Part shown: positions 8,934 to 17,499 of the stretch, piece by piece
How the letters are laid out: each line of letters opens with the position of its first letter
How positions within the stretch are numbered: position 1 is the stretch's first letter
DNA from: Chthoniobacterales bacterium
GTDB taxonomy: Bacteria > Verrucomicrobiota > Verrucomicrobiia > Chthoniobacterales > UBA10450
Assembly (NCBI GenBank): GCA_025935755.1
Contig: JAICUQ010000001.1
Coordinates: 40,222-104,221, forward strand
Reading direction: 5' to 3'
Length of the DNA stretch: 64,000 nucleotides
Made by a program: the position numbers and the translations under genes
Notes under the pieces: generated by a model
Told to the model about the DNA's origin: nothing
The model's input: the letters and a program-made list of their open reading frames with translations, nothing else
Database searches by the model: none

Positions 8934-9572
8934 ATGAAAAAGTCTCTGTTAATACTCTCCGCGCTGACGCTTGCTGCTCCGATTGGGGCCTTCGCCCAGG
9001 GCAAAATTGGAACGGTCGATATGCAGCGTGCGTTCAAGGATTACAACAAGACCAAGGATGCCGAGGCAAAGATTAACGAAGCCAAAAATGCTGCTAAAAA
9101 GGAATACGACGACCGGGCGGAAGCTTACAAAAAGGCGCTCGACGAAATCAATAATCTCAACAAGCAGCTTGAGTCTCCAGCACTGAGCGCTGACAAGAAA
9201 ACCGGGATGGCGAAGGAACGCGATGAAAAAATCGCCAATATCAAAAGCATGGAGCGCGAGATCAGTGATTTTCGTCAGACGCGAGAACGCCAGTTGCAGG
9301 AGCAATTGATGCGGATGCGCGAGGGAATCGTGAAAGAAATCACCGACGTTGTTATCGAGAAAGTGAAGACCAAAAGCCTGGATTTTGTGCTGGATAAGTC
9401 GGGTATGAGCATCAACGGAGTTCCTGTGGTGATGTACTCGCCAGAGAATGTTGATTTCACGAACGAAATCATTGAGACCCTGAACAAACCCGGTCGCGCT
9501 ACAGCTTCGGCCAAACGGCCTGCGGCAGCTGCATCGGTCAGCCCTGCAGCAGCAAGAGCGACGAAACCCTGA
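8934..9572 (+). CDS. Skp/OmpH-family periplasmic chaperone
   Basis: The signal peptide (residues 1-22, ending IGAFAQ) is followed by GKIGTVDMQRAFKDYNKT, the typical OmpH/Skp opening. A long lysine- and glutamate-rich coiled coil follows (about 35-130), then a short C-terminal core and an Ala/Pro-rich tail. Skp-type proteins hold unfolded outer-membrane proteins in the periplasm and hand them to BamA, whose gene is 55 bases upstream. The 212-residue length is slightly above Escherichia coli Skp because of the low-complexity tail. Confidence 0.9.
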   Translation: MKKSLLILSALTLAAPIGAFAQGKIGTVDMQRAFKDYNKTKDAEAKINEAKNAAKKEYDDRAEAYKKALDEINNLNKQLESPALSADKKTGMAKERDEKIANIKSMEREISDFRQTRERQLQEQLMRMREGIVKEITDVVIEKVKTKSLDFVLDKSGMSINGVPVVMYSPENVDFTNEIIETLNKPGRATASAKRPAAAASVSPAAARATKP

Positions 9573-9590
9573 CGTTCGCTTCGAATTTCA

Positions 9591-9626
9591 AAAATACACG
9601 CGGGCTAAACTCGCGTGTATTTTTTT
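9591..9626 (+). terminator. Rho-independent terminator after the bamA-skp pair
   Basis: A perfect 9-bp stem (ATACACGCG with CGCGTGTAT, loop about 9 bases) is followed by a run of seven T residues. It starts 19 bases after the chaperone stop codon. Confidence 0.85.
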
Positions 9627-9688
9627 GTACGGATGAGATCATCGGGCTGACACGTCGATGGTTGTCAGCAGCTGCGATCCTTCAGAGA

Positions 9689-10510
9689 ATGTTTTTTCGA
9701 ACTGCATTGCTAACAACGAAATGCGCGATCGTGATTCTGCTCGCGTGCTCCACTGGTTCATTCGCTGCGGATTGGGAGGCAACACTCAGCAAGGAGCCCG
9801 CTGGAAATTTCCCGGAGTTGCGCCCTTTGCGCGCATCCTACCGCTTCGGATGGTCGGGACTCACGGCGGCTACGGGGGAGATTCATTTCAGCAGGCCATC
9901 AAACGACAAATTCCAACTCGACGGTACAGGGCGAACCATTGGCTTCGTTAGGGCGTTGTGGAAACTCGATGTCAATCAACGCGCCATTGCCAATTCACAA
10001 ACATTGGCTCCTATTGAAACCCAGCAGACGGAGAGTTATCGATCGAAGAAATTAGTCACCCGCCTCACGTTCACCGACGGTGGAGTAACTCGAGTTCGCA
10101 CAGAAGGAGAAGGCGCAGCCACCAAGACAACGACACGCGATTTCAAATTTCCTCACTTGTTCGATTTGCATTCTGCGGCGCTTTACTTGCGCAGCCAGCC
10201 ACTCAAAGAAGGAAGCGTTTATCGCCTCGCAGTTTACCCGGCCACGAACGCTTACCTCGCGACTATCAAAGTAACCGGCCGGGACAAGATCTCGGTACGG
10301 GCAGGCACTTACAACGCGATCAAGCTTGATCTGCGATTAAAACGCATCGGAAAGAATCTCCAACTGGAACCGCACAAGAAATTCCGTCGTGCCACAATCT
10401 GGGTGTCAGACGATGCCGAGCGGCTCATCCTCCGCATCGAAGCACAAATCTTCGTCGGCACAGTTTTCGCAGAACTGCAGTCAATGCACTTCGATAATCC
10501 GAAAGAGTAG
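9689..10510 (+). CDS. DUF3108-family exported protein
   Basis: After a clear signal peptide (MFFRTALLTTKCAIVILLAC region, cleavage near SFAADW) the protein has the DUF3108 pattern: LRASYRFGWSGLTAATGEI near the N-terminus, AGTYNAIKLDLRL in the middle and RRATIWVSDDAERLILRIEA near the end. The family is periplasmic and uncharacterised, with a predicted beta-rich lipid-binding-like fold. I prefer the ATG at 9689 (273 residues) over a TTG at 9662 because it puts the signal peptide at the very N-terminus. It lies 63 bases past the terminator, so it should have its own promoter. Confidence 0.8.
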   Translation: MFFRTALLTTKCAIVILLACSTGSFAADWEATLSKEPAGNFPELRPLRASYRFGWSGLTAATGEIHFSRPSNDKFQLDGTGRTIGFVRALWKLDVNQRAIANSQTLAPIETQQTESYRSKKLVTRLTFTDGGVTRVRTEGEGAATKTTTRDFKFPHLFDLHSAALYLRSQPLKEGSVYRLAVYPATNAYLATIKVTGRDKISVRAGTYNAIKLDLRLKRIGKNLQLEPHKKFRRATIWVSDDAERLILRIEAQIFVGTVFAELQSMHFDNPKE

Positions 10511-10553
10511 CGCATGCGTCTCGCTTGCGACGTTAACAAAAGCGCGCGCTACA

Positions 10554-11303
10554 TTAATCGGGTTCCCATTGACCACGGACCGGCGGCCCGGGTGGTGGCC
10601 ACATCCGCCGGCGATAAGGATTGTGAAACGGCTGGCGTGGCCCAGGCAACAACCGCAACGCGGAAAGGGTTTCCAGATCCAGCCGACCAGTTACGGACAG
10701 TCTCGCTTGCGCTTGATAGGCGCGTAGTGAGAGTTCCATCGCCGGTCCGTAGATCCCATCGATTTGCTCGCGATACAGTCCGCTCCGGGAGAGGGCGATC
10801 TGCGCGGAGACGATCACATTTCGTTGCACGCCGGGTGGAGCACTCTGAAATGGGGTGCCCGCAAAGACCCCTGCCGATGACCCGGACGGACTCATCGGAG
10901 TTGATGGAAAAACCTGCTGCCCTGGTGGAACATTGCCGAAAGGCTGAACCGGAGGGGCTGGACTTGCGGTTTGGGTATCGTCGGAAGGCGGCTCGCTCGG
11001 CACAGCACCGGTCGCAGGAGTCGGTGACGCCGTGTTGGTGATTGGTGGAGATGATCCAGAAGATTTAATCCGGAGCGATCGCAACGTCTCATCATTGAGT
11101 TCACCGGTGACCTGCAGGCCGTTGCGAATTTGATAACGACGAATCGCTGCAGTGAGATTCGCATTCGTGTCGCCATTGACTTCACCGTAGTAGAAACCCT
11201 CGTCCTTCAACGCCTGCTGCACGCTTTCGACGAGTTGGTCCGCCCGCATCAGCATTACCGACCCAATGAAGATCACTACGGTCACTGTGATTCTCACGCT
11301 CAT
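10554..11303 (-). CDS. Exported protein with two peptidoglycan-binding domains
   Basis: Residues about 23-80 (ESVQQALKDEGFYYGEVNGD ... GLQVTGELNDETLRSLRI) and about 155-215 (AQIALSRSGLYREQIDGIYG ... LSVTGRLDLETLSALRLLPG) are two PG_binding_1 three-helix domains. They are joined by a long Pro/Ser/Thr-rich linker. An N-terminal hydrophobic segment suggests export. It lies 20 bases downstream of an N-acetylmuramoyl-L-alanine amidase gene, so it probably assists cell-wall hydrolysis. It is the last gene of the run that begins with UBact. Confidence 0.85.
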   Translation of the reverse strand: MSVRITVTVVIFIGSVMLMRADQLVESVQQALKDEGFYYGEVNGDTNANLTAAIRRYQIRNGLQVTGELNDETLRSLRIKSSGSSPPITNTASPTPATGAVPSEPPSDDTQTASPAPPVQPFGNVPPGQQVFPSTPMSPSGSSAGVFAGTPFQSAPPGVQRNVIVSAQIALSRSGLYREQIDGIYGPAMELSLRAYQAQARLSVTGRLDLETLSALRLLPGPRQPFHNPYRRRMWPPPGPPVRGQWEPD

Positions 11304-11323
11304 GCGACGTCGAATTCTCCCAG

Positions 11324-12121
11324 CTATTCAGCGCTCTTCTGAGCCGTGTCTGCCGATCCGGATTCCCGCTGACTGATCACGTCGCGATATCGCACGATGC
11401 CGTCGGTAATCGCTGCCGCTAACTGGTCGCGATAATCTTCACTCGCAAGTTTCGATAGCTCGTCCTTGTTCGTGATAAAGCCGCCCTCAATCAAGACCGC
11501 AGGAGATGTCACGTTTGCGATCACAAAAAATTGTTTGGCTTGCGTCCCGCGATCGATGGATCGGGTTCGCGCCACCAATGCTTCCTGAATGAAACTGGCG
11601 AGACTTTGGCTTTCCGGCCTCGGTGAATTAGATGGCGGCCGCGAAAAAAATGGCAGCCACGAAGCGAGAGTAGAACTGTAGCCGACCTGATGCGCCGCAT
11701 AATACGTTTCAACACCACTGGCGACTGGTTTGTTGTCTTCATTAAAATGAATACTGATAAAAATGCTGTCGTTCGCCCGATTCCCGAACGCAGCCCGGTC
11801 GGCCAGCGAGACATAGCTGTCCCCGAGCCGGGTCATCAATGTGGCAATCCCTCGAGCATCCAGGAGCCGATCGACGCGGCGCGCTACGTCCAGCGTCAGA
11901 TCTTTTTCTACGACGCCGCCACACATCGCTCCGGAATCCTGACCACCGTGTCCAGGGTCAAGAACCACGACTGCGAATGGCTTGCGTCCCTGTGGCTGAG
12001 TAGCCCTTGATCCTTTATAAACCGCCGGTCGCTTCTCCTGGTGCAAGGAAATCCAGACAAGCGAGACAATCATCAGCAACAAGCCGGCGACCGCCACCAC
12101 ATTCCTCAAGGCTTGTTTCAT
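11324..12121 (-). CDS. N-acetylmuramoyl-L-alanine amidase (Amidase_3, AmiC type)
   Basis: This zinc hydrolase cuts the bond between N-acetylmuramic acid and L-alanine in peptidoglycan. The N-terminal membrane anchor or signal (residues about 7-26) is followed by VVVLDPGHGG. The zinc ligands His58, Glu72 and His125 and the catalytic Glu212 (LIEGGFITN) are all present. Length is normal for a single-domain enzyme (265). It lies 38 bases after prcA on the same strand and 20 bases before a PG-binding protein. Together with the proteasome genes it forms a colinear run that may be one operon. Confidence 0.92.
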   Translation of the reverse strand: MKQALRNVVAVAGLLLMIVSLVWISLHQEKRPAVYKGSRATQPQGRKPFAVVVLDPGHGGQDSGAMCGGVVEKDLTLDVARRVDRLLDARGIATLMTRLGDSYVSLADRAAFGNRANDSIFISIHFNEDNKPVASGVETYYAAHQVGYSSTLASWLPFFSRPPSNSPRPESQSLASFIQEALVARTRSIDRGTQAKQFFVIANVTSPAVLIEGGFITNKDELSKLASEDYRDQLAAAITDGIVRYRDVISQRESGSADTAQKSAE

Positions 12122-12159
12122 TCGTGATTCCCGTGAGAAAAATTGAGTTCATCATTTAA

Positions 12160-12939
12160 TCACTGAGAAATGATGGAGCGCAATTCCTTATCTGCCAGCG
12201 GGCGATATCGAATCGGTGTGCTGCCATCGCGCTGCAGCACTGCGGCTTCTACCGCAGCAATCGCGAGTTGTTCCTGGCGATGTTGCGCGATGGCATCGCG
12301 CGCCGGCAACTCTTTCGTCTCGCCCGCTTGCAACAACATGTGACCAACACTCCATGCGTCGAGTGCCGAGTTCACTGCCGTTTCCAAGCTGGCATCCGGT
12401 TTGTGCTCGGCTTTGAGAAATGCTTCCATGAATTCGACCGATTGGCGCGTCCCGCTGAGCACGGCAAAATCTTGTCGCGCTCGCGAATACGTCGCACCGT
12501 TGCTTGCGATCTCGCCGTCGTATTCAACTCGCAAAAACAAATCGTCCTCGGGACGCGCGCCTACCTCCGCGAAAAGCATGCGCGCCAGATACGGAGCACC
12601 GTAGACCTGCTCGAAAGCGCTCTTCATGACCGGGCTGAGCGAATAATGCGCGAGCCGCCGCAGCGAAACATCCGCCGCCGAGCGCGTGAAACCCTCGGTG
12701 CTCGCCAGTTCAATGGCGGCCATTCGTAAACGCTCGATATCGCCGGGATGGCCGATCGCTCCCATCGCAATACGATCGTAAATCTCGAAAAGTTTCTGGC
12801 GCGTCTGTCCAAGCGTGACAAACAGGATGCCTTCGCCGTAACCCAGCGCCGCGATGGGACTACCAGGGGCGAGCTGTCCTTCGATGTACTCGCGCCGGTT
12901 GGCGATCGCTTCAACCCAACGATACGGCTCCTCAATCAT
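12160..12939 (-). CDS. prcA: Bacterial 20S proteasome alpha subunit
   Basis: The alpha subunits form the outer rings and gate of the 20S core. The 259-residue protein follows the PrcA plan: ANRREYIEGQLAPGSPIAAL, GEGILFVTLGQTRQKLFEIY, DRIAMGAIGHPGDIERLRMA, and a central MLFAEVGARPEDDLFLRVEY strand. It has no N-terminal nucleophile, as expected for alpha. Its ATG (12937-12939) overlaps the prcB stop in an ATGA, indicating translational coupling and matched production. The identification is by recalled similarity to actinobacterial PrcA; the pairing with prcB makes it firm. Confidence 0.92.
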   Translation of the reverse strand: MIEEPYRWVEAIANRREYIEGQLAPGSPIAALGYGEGILFVTLGQTRQKLFEIYDRIAMGAIGHPGDIERLRMAAIELASTEGFTRSAADVSLRRLAHYSLSPVMKSAFEQVYGAPYLARMLFAEVGARPEDDLFLRVEYDGEIASNGATYSRARQDFAVLSGTRQSVEFMEAFLKAEHKPDASLETAVNSALDAWSVGHMLLQAGETKELPARDAIAQHRQEQLAIAAVEAAVLQRDGSTPIRYRPLADKELRSIISQ

Positions 12940-13760
12940 GCCACCATTTCCTTGAACACGGCCGCGATCTTATTTTGCGGCAAAGTGGTGATGCCTTTGC
13001 GCGACACAATCTTGATTATGGGATAAATTTTTCCGCTCCGATCCACGCCTGCTGTCGCTGTATCTGATTCAGCAGCAGTATCTAGGGCGCGCAGCGCGAG
13101 GGACACTGCTTCGTCTTCACTCAGGTTGTGCAGCGGCTTCCCGCCCCATGTGTTTTCATAATAAAGAATGCCGCGGACCGCAGGGGAACCGGATCCAGTT
13201 GCCGCGTAATCGGTGGCTTCAAATTGCGCGCCCATCGCGTCGTAAAAGTAGAGACGCGCTTCGGGCTTCGAATTTCCGTCATAAGTCGCAAAGATCGGGA
13301 CTACGACACCGATGCCTTGCATGACGAACCCGAAATTGTCGCGCAACAACTTCGAGAGCGCCCGCACTTTGCCGTCGACGCTCATTTCCTGCAGCTGAGT
13401 TCGCCGAAAAAATTGCAGTGAATGCTCAAGCACGCGTGCCATCTCCCACGCGGTGGCAGGCACACCGGCGATGGCCATTATCGAATTGCTATCAATCTCC
13501 AGAACTTTGTCCGCGCGATCATAGACAACGGTGTTACCCGCAGTCGCACGGCGATCTCCTGCAACCAGAACGCCGCCGGAAAATTTGAAGGCAAGAATCG
13601 TCGTCGCCTGGGTCGGTTGCCACATCTGTTGTTGCGCCGGGTTTTGCACCATCGGACCCGGGGCAGCCGGGCCAAGCAGCCCTTTGCGCCGCAGCAGCGA
13701 AGGAAAGTCATCCGCTGCACCAGAGAAATTCTGGTCAAATCCCAACTCCGAATGGTCCAT
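12936..13760 (-). CDS. prcB: Bacterial 20S proteasome beta subunit (catalytic)
   Basis: This is the catalytic subunit of the 20S core. Translation from the ATG at 13758-13760 gives 274 residues with a 52-residue propeptide. The mature enzyme would start at Thr53 in the context QPTQATTILAFKFSGG. Counting from that threonine as residue 1, the catalytic partners Asp17 (VAGDRRATAGN) and Lys33 (RADKVLEI) are in place, so the active site is complete. A longer open frame reaches 13898, but the ATG that overlaps the UBact stop (TAATG) is the better start. It is followed by prcA through an ATGA overlap. Confidence 0.94.
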   Translation of the reverse strand: MDHSELGFDQNFSGAADDFPSLLRRKGLLGPAAPGPMVQNPAQQQMWQPTQATTILAFKFSGGVLVAGDRRATAGNTVVYDRADKVLEIDSNSIMAIAGVPATAWEMARVLEHSLQFFRRTQLQEMSVDGKVRALSKLLRDNFGFVMQGIGVVVPIFATYDGNSKPEARLYFYDAMGAQFEATDYAATGSGSPAVRGILYYENTWGGKPLHNLSEDEAVSLALRALDTAAESDTATAGVDRSGKIYPIIKIVSRKGITTLPQNKIAAVFKEMVA

Positions 13761-13936
13761 TACTGACCCGTGCGCTGGCGATAGCGCTTGGATTGGTTGG
13801 GATCCACCTTGCGCATTTTCTTTAACAAATCCTTCGTGTCCGGTCGCGAAACATCGGGCGAACGCGGGCCACCGCTGTCGCCTTGTTTTGGTCCCCACGG
13901 AGCCGGTTCTACCGGCTTTTGAATGCGCTCAGGCAT
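13760..13936 (-). CDS. UBact, Pup-like ubiquitin-type protein modifier
   Basis: This is a 58-residue hydrophilic, Pro-rich, cysteine-free protein beginning MPERIQKPVE. It ends with KVDPNQSKRYRQRTGQ, the hallmark of the UBact family known from bioinformatic work in several Gram-negative phyla. The C-terminal Gly-Gln parallels Pup, whose terminal Gln is deamidated to Glu before ligation to target lysines. Its stop overlaps the prcB start (TAATG), the expected genetic context. The frame is open to an upstream alternative start at 14011, but family members begin with MPER, so I used 13936; no ribosome binding site is obvious. The ligase and deamidase genes are not in the window. Confidence 0.9.
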   Translation of the reverse strand: MPERIQKPVEPAPWGPKQGDSGGPRSPDVSRPDTKDLLKKMRKVDPNQSKRYRQRTGQ

Positions 13937-14095
13937 GAAAAAACGTACGAGCAAAAGTTCGAAACGCAAGGGGCGCAGCGTCAATAGGCTTCTTAAATGG
14001 CTACAGTGCATTCGTTAACAGTTTGAAAAAACAATCGCTCGAACTGTCGAACCCGCTTGTCAGACAAATGCGCCGATGGCAACATTTCCGCAGCG

Positions 14096-14563
14096 ATGAA
14101 GGCAGCCGGCATTTTGTGCGCGATGAGCTCTTTCGCGCTTTGCATTGCGCTCGCGGAAACCCCCGCGTCGCCTGAGAAAAAAGGGACTGAACCCACGCAG
14201 CTCGAAGCGTTGGCAAAAAAGATTGACGAACAGAACGCCAAAATCGATGCGCTTTCTCAGGAGATTCTCAAACTGGAGCAACAACTCTCGCATTCCCGGC
14301 CCGGTGTGATGATAGGAGAAGCTTCGCCTGCGCCCGCAACCGGGACAGCTCCTGCTGCACCTGTACCGCATTCCGCTGCGGGAGGTAACACACATACGGT
14401 TGCACGCGGTGAAACTCTCACTTCCATCGCAAAGATGTACAAAGTGACCGTGGACGATCTGCAGAAAGCCAACAACATTGAAGACGGCCGTAAATTGCAG
14501 GCCGGCCAAACGATCACGATCCCGACGACATCACCTGCCGCGTCCGCCTCGCCGTCGCCCTGA
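14096..14563 (+). CDS. LysM-domain exported protein
   Basis: A signal peptide (MKAAGILCAMSSFALCIALA) is followed by a short coiled coil (LEALAKKIDEQNAKIDALSQ, about residues 35-65), a Pro/Ala linker and a C-terminal LysM domain (HTVARGETLTSIAKMYKVTV ... LQAGQTITIP). LysM binds N-acetylglucosamine polymers such as peptidoglycan, so the protein probably sits in the periplasm on the wall. I chose the ATG at 14096 over a TTG at 14057 because the signal peptide then starts properly. It is divergent from UBact, with 159 bases shared between the two starts. Confidence 0.85.
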   Translation: MKAAGILCAMSSFALCIALAETPASPEKKGTEPTQLEALAKKIDEQNAKIDALSQEILKLEQQLSHSRPGVMIGEASPAPATGTAPAAPVPHSAAGGNTHTVARGETLTSIAKMYKVTVDDLQKANNIEDGRKLQAGQTITIPTTSPAASASPSP

Positions 14564-14580
14564 TCGACAAGAAAATTCCG

Positions 14581-15129
14581 GTGAACCAAAAGTGGTTTCT
14601 TCGCAAACACGAGGACGGTAGCACGTTCGGGCCGGTGCAGTTCGAGCAGATCACGCGTTGGGCTGCTGCGGCGCAGGTCGCGCCGCATGATACTCTTTCC
14701 AGTGATGGACAGACTTGGACCAAAGCGCCGATGCTTCCTCAGCTCGGCATGGACTGGCTGGTTGAACTAACGAGCGAGCATTATTACGGACCGACCACCC
14801 TGGGTGCATTGCGGGAGTTTATTCGGCTCGGCGAAATCGACGGCGAAGCAGTCGTGATTAACACTTGCGATGGTATTCGCAGACAGATCCGCGAAATGCC
14901 CGACCTGTGGGAGACCGCCCAGTCCGGAGCCGATGAAAATCAATTCCAAATTCAACTCGACGATCCCGTCGGACCAGGTGTTGCGAAGATGTCTGTCCGT
15001 CTTCAGGAACGAATTCGCGATCTTGAACAGACGCTGCAGGAAGAACGCCGCGCCCTCGCCGACAGTCAGAAGCGCTATGACGATCTCGAACGAAAATACC
15101 AGGATCTCTTACTGCGCGACCTGTCGTAA
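14581..15129 (+). CDS. GYF_2-domain protein with C-terminal coiled coil
   Basis: From a GTG start, residues 1-58 match the GYF_2 (DUF4339) pattern: QKWFLRKHEDGSTFGPVQFE ... SSDGQTWTKAPMLPQLGM. A second, weaker copy may follow (EHYYGPTTLGALREFIRLGE). The C-terminal 45 residues form a charged coiled coil (LQERIRDLEQTLQEERRALA). GYF-like modules bind proline-rich peptides. The gene starts 17 bases after the LysM gene, so both are likely co-transcribed, and the Pro-rich linker of that neighbour is a conceivable but unproven ligand. Confidence 0.75.
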   Translation: MNQKWFLRKHEDGSTFGPVQFEQITRWAAAAQVAPHDTLSSDGQTWTKAPMLPQLGMDWLVELTSEHYYGPTTLGALREFIRLGEIDGEAVVINTCDGIRRQIREMPDLWETAQSGADENQFQIQLDDPVGPGVAKMSVRLQERIRDLEQTLQEERRALADSQKRYDDLERKYQDLLLRDLS

Positions 15130-15163
15130 GTCAGGCATCGAATCGCCGGCGTTTCCGTAACAT

Positions 15164-17056
15164 TTAAACCGGCAATCGCTCTTCTTCTTGTTCCGGTACT
15201 TCTGATGCGAGAATTCCCTGCTGCGGTTCTGGTTCCCGCTGGGGCGACGACTCCAAAAAGCTCTGCCGGCACAGCTGCGCGTATTTTTGATCCAGCGCGA
15301 GCAATTCATCGTGTGAGCCGCGCTCGATGACTCGGCCGTGATCGAGCACGAGAATTTGGTCCGCGTGCACGATCGTGGAAAGCCGGTGCGCAATTACAAT
15401 GGACGTTCGATTCGCCATCAGATGTTCCAGCGCCTCCTGGATCAACCTTTCCGTCGCCGTATCCACACTCGCAGTTGCCTCATCAAGAATCAAAATCGGT
15501 GGATCTTTGAGCAGCGCGCGTGCAATCGAAAGCCGCTGCTTCTCGCCCACACTCAATTTAACACCGCGCTCACCGACAACGCTCTCCACGCCCTGCGGCA
15601 AACGTTCGATGAACTGCCGGGCGTTCGCCGCGTCGATCGCGCGCCACAATTCGGCGTCGGCCGCGCCTGGCTTCCCCATCAACAGATTTTCACGAATGGA
15701 TCCGTTGAACAGAAAGCTTTCCTGCGTCACCACCCCAATCGCTTCGCGCAACGTGGGCAGGTCGTATTCGCGAATCGGCTTGTCATCGACGTAAATCTGG
15801 CCGGAATCGTATTCGTAAAAGCGGACCAGTAAATTCACCAGCGTCGATTTCCCCGCGCCAGTCGCGCCGACCAGCGCAGTTGTCGTGCCCGGCGGCGCGT
15901 GAAACGAAACGTGCTTTAGCGCGGGTAATCCTTCGGCATAACTGAAGCCCACGTTTTCGTACCGAATGTCGCCGATGATTCGCTCTTTTGGACTGCGCAA
16001 ACGTGTCTGCGCTTGTGAAGCGGCGACACGTAGCGGCGCTTGAAAACCTGGTTCGACGTTTTCGTCGAGGATCTCGAACACGCGCTCGCCCGCTGCGCGC
16101 CCGGCCTGGACCAATTGATTTAGCTGATGCAGCCGGCTGATCGGATCATAAAGAAATGCCGTGAGCATCAGGATCGCGACGAGGTCGCCGATCTGTAACG
16201 TCCCATTCAAAACGGCATGACTGCCGAATCCCAGCACGAGCAACGCGCCGATCGCTTCGAACATCGACATCGAGGGCGAGTAAATCGCCCACGTCCGCAT
16301 CACCACCAGCGTGGCGTGCCGCAATTGATCGCTGGCGCCATTGAAACGCGAGTGTTCCTCGCGTTCGCGGGCGAAACTCTTGATCTGCCGAATCCCGGCA
16401 AGATTGTCGTGCAACAAGGCGTTGATGTTTGAGGCAGCGCGCCGCTGTAATCGATAACGGCGGTGCGCGGTTAACGTGTAACCGAGCGCGCCCGCAATCA
16501 GGAGCGGCAAAGGCACCAGCGCGAGCAATGCGAGCATCGGGTTCAGATAAAACATCACCGCCATCACAATGATGATCTGTAAAACCGCGACGACGCCTTG
16601 CTCGATTCCATCGATCAGCACCCGCTCGACCGAGTTGACGTCTTCAATCACGCGCGTCATCAGGTCGCCCGTGGCCCGGTTATCAAACCAGCGCAGCGGC
16701 AGCAATTGAATGTGTGAATACAAATCGCTGCGCAGATCGAAAATCACTTTCTGCTCGAACGTGTTATTCAGGATGATCCGGAGCGCGTTAAAAAGGTGCT
16801 GAACAACAAAAGCCGCGGTGGCGAGCAAAAGAAGCGGTAGCAATTTGTCCGGCCGGTTGGCATACACCACATCGTCGATGATCCATTTGGTTACGCCTGG
16901 AAAGACGATCACCATCAGCGTGCCCAGGATCGCGCACGCGAGCGTCCCGGCAGCCAAACCGGGATAGCGCTTTAGATAAGCGAATACGCGCCAAACCGTT
17001 TCCATTTGCAACAATTTTACTCGAAGCCCGCGAATCACGCGAATCGCTTCGGCCAT
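15164..17056 (-). CDS. ABC transporter, fused permease/ATPase (MsbA type)
   Basis: This half-transporter has six membrane helices (residues about 30-320) followed by a nucleotide-binding domain with Walker A GATGAGKST, a signature LSVGEKQRLSIARALL, Walker B PILILDEATASVD and the switch His in AHRLST. The signature reads LSVGE instead of the canonical LSGGE. Homologues export lipids (MsbA) or drugs as homodimers; substrate is not deducible. The C-terminus has a Glu/Pro/Gln-rich tail. The ATG at 17056 is used; an ATG at 17005 (METVWRVFAYLKRYPG) is an alternative. It is divergent from folB. Confidence 0.9.
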   Translation of the reverse strand: MAEAIRVIRGLRVKLLQMETVWRVFAYLKRYPGLAAGTLACAILGTLMVIVFPGVTKWIIDDVVYANRPDKLLPLLLLATAAFVVQHLFNALRIILNNTFEQKVIFDLRSDLYSHIQLLPLRWFDNRATGDLMTRVIEDVNSVERVLIDGIEQGVVAVLQIIIVMAVMFYLNPMLALLALVPLPLLIAGALGYTLTAHRRYRLQRRAASNINALLHDNLAGIRQIKSFAREREEHSRFNGASDQLRHATLVVMRTWAIYSPSMSMFEAIGALLVLGFGSHAVLNGTLQIGDLVAILMLTAFLYDPISRLHQLNQLVQAGRAAGERVFEILDENVEPGFQAPLRVAASQAQTRLRSPKERIIGDIRYENVGFSYAEGLPALKHVSFHAPPGTTTALVGATGAGKSTLVNLLVRFYEYDSGQIYVDDKPIREYDLPTLREAIGVVTQESFLFNGSIRENLLMGKPGAADAELWRAIDAANARQFIERLPQGVESVVGERGVKLSVGEKQRLSIARALLKDPPILILDEATASVDTATERLIQEALEHLMANRTSIVIAHRLSTIVHADQILVLDHGRVIERGSHDELLALDQKYAQLCRQSFLESSPQREPEPQQGILASEVPEQEEERLPV

Positions 17057-17108
17057 TCACCCTGTTACGCGCGATTGGCGAATCCGGTTTCGTGGTTAAG
17101 GTTCGGGC

Positions 17109-17489
17109 GTGGCCAATGATTCGCATTCGTCCCCCGACCAAGTCCACATCGAACAGCTCGAAGTTTTCACGGTTATTGGCGTGTTAGAGCACGAGCGCAA
17201 AGGTTTACAACGGTTGACCATTTCTATCTCTTTTACGCCGTACCAAAAGGCGCAGGATTTGGCCGATGACATCGATAAGGCCGTCAACTATTCGGCCATC
17301 GCCGAGGAGACGCAACGTTTCGCGCGTGAACAATCTGTAAACCTTATCGAAACATTAGCGGACTATCTGGCTGCGCATTTACTCAGGACCTTTTCGATTC
17401 AAGATGTGACTGTCGAAATCCGGAAGTTCGCTTTGCAGGATGCAAAATACGTTTCTGTCAAGGCGACGCGAACTGCACGAATCGGCTGA
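17109..17489 (+). CDS. folB: Dihydroneopterin aldolase
   Basis: FolB converts dihydroneopterin to 6-hydroxymethyl-dihydropterin in folate synthesis. The 126-residue protein shows the family pattern: VHIEQLEVFTVIGVLEHERK near the start, DDIDKAVNYSAIAEET in the middle and a conserved EIRKFALQDAKYVSVKATR region at the end. The GTG at 17109 is the most upstream plausible start. It is divergent from the ABC exporter, with 52 bases between start codons. No other folate gene is adjacent. Confidence 0.88.
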   Translation: MANDSHSSPDQVHIEQLEVFTVIGVLEHERKGLQRLTISISFTPYQKAQDLADDIDKAVNYSAIAEETQRFAREQSVNLIETLADYLAAHLLRTFSIQDVTVEIRKFALQDAKYVSVKATRTARIG

Positions 17490-17499
17490 TCCAGAGCAG

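Noticed and set aside
12160..12939. Absence of a C-terminal hydrophobic-Tyr-X motif in the alpha subunit
   Set aside because: That docking motif belongs to the ATPase partner, not to the core alpha subunit, so its absence here means nothing.
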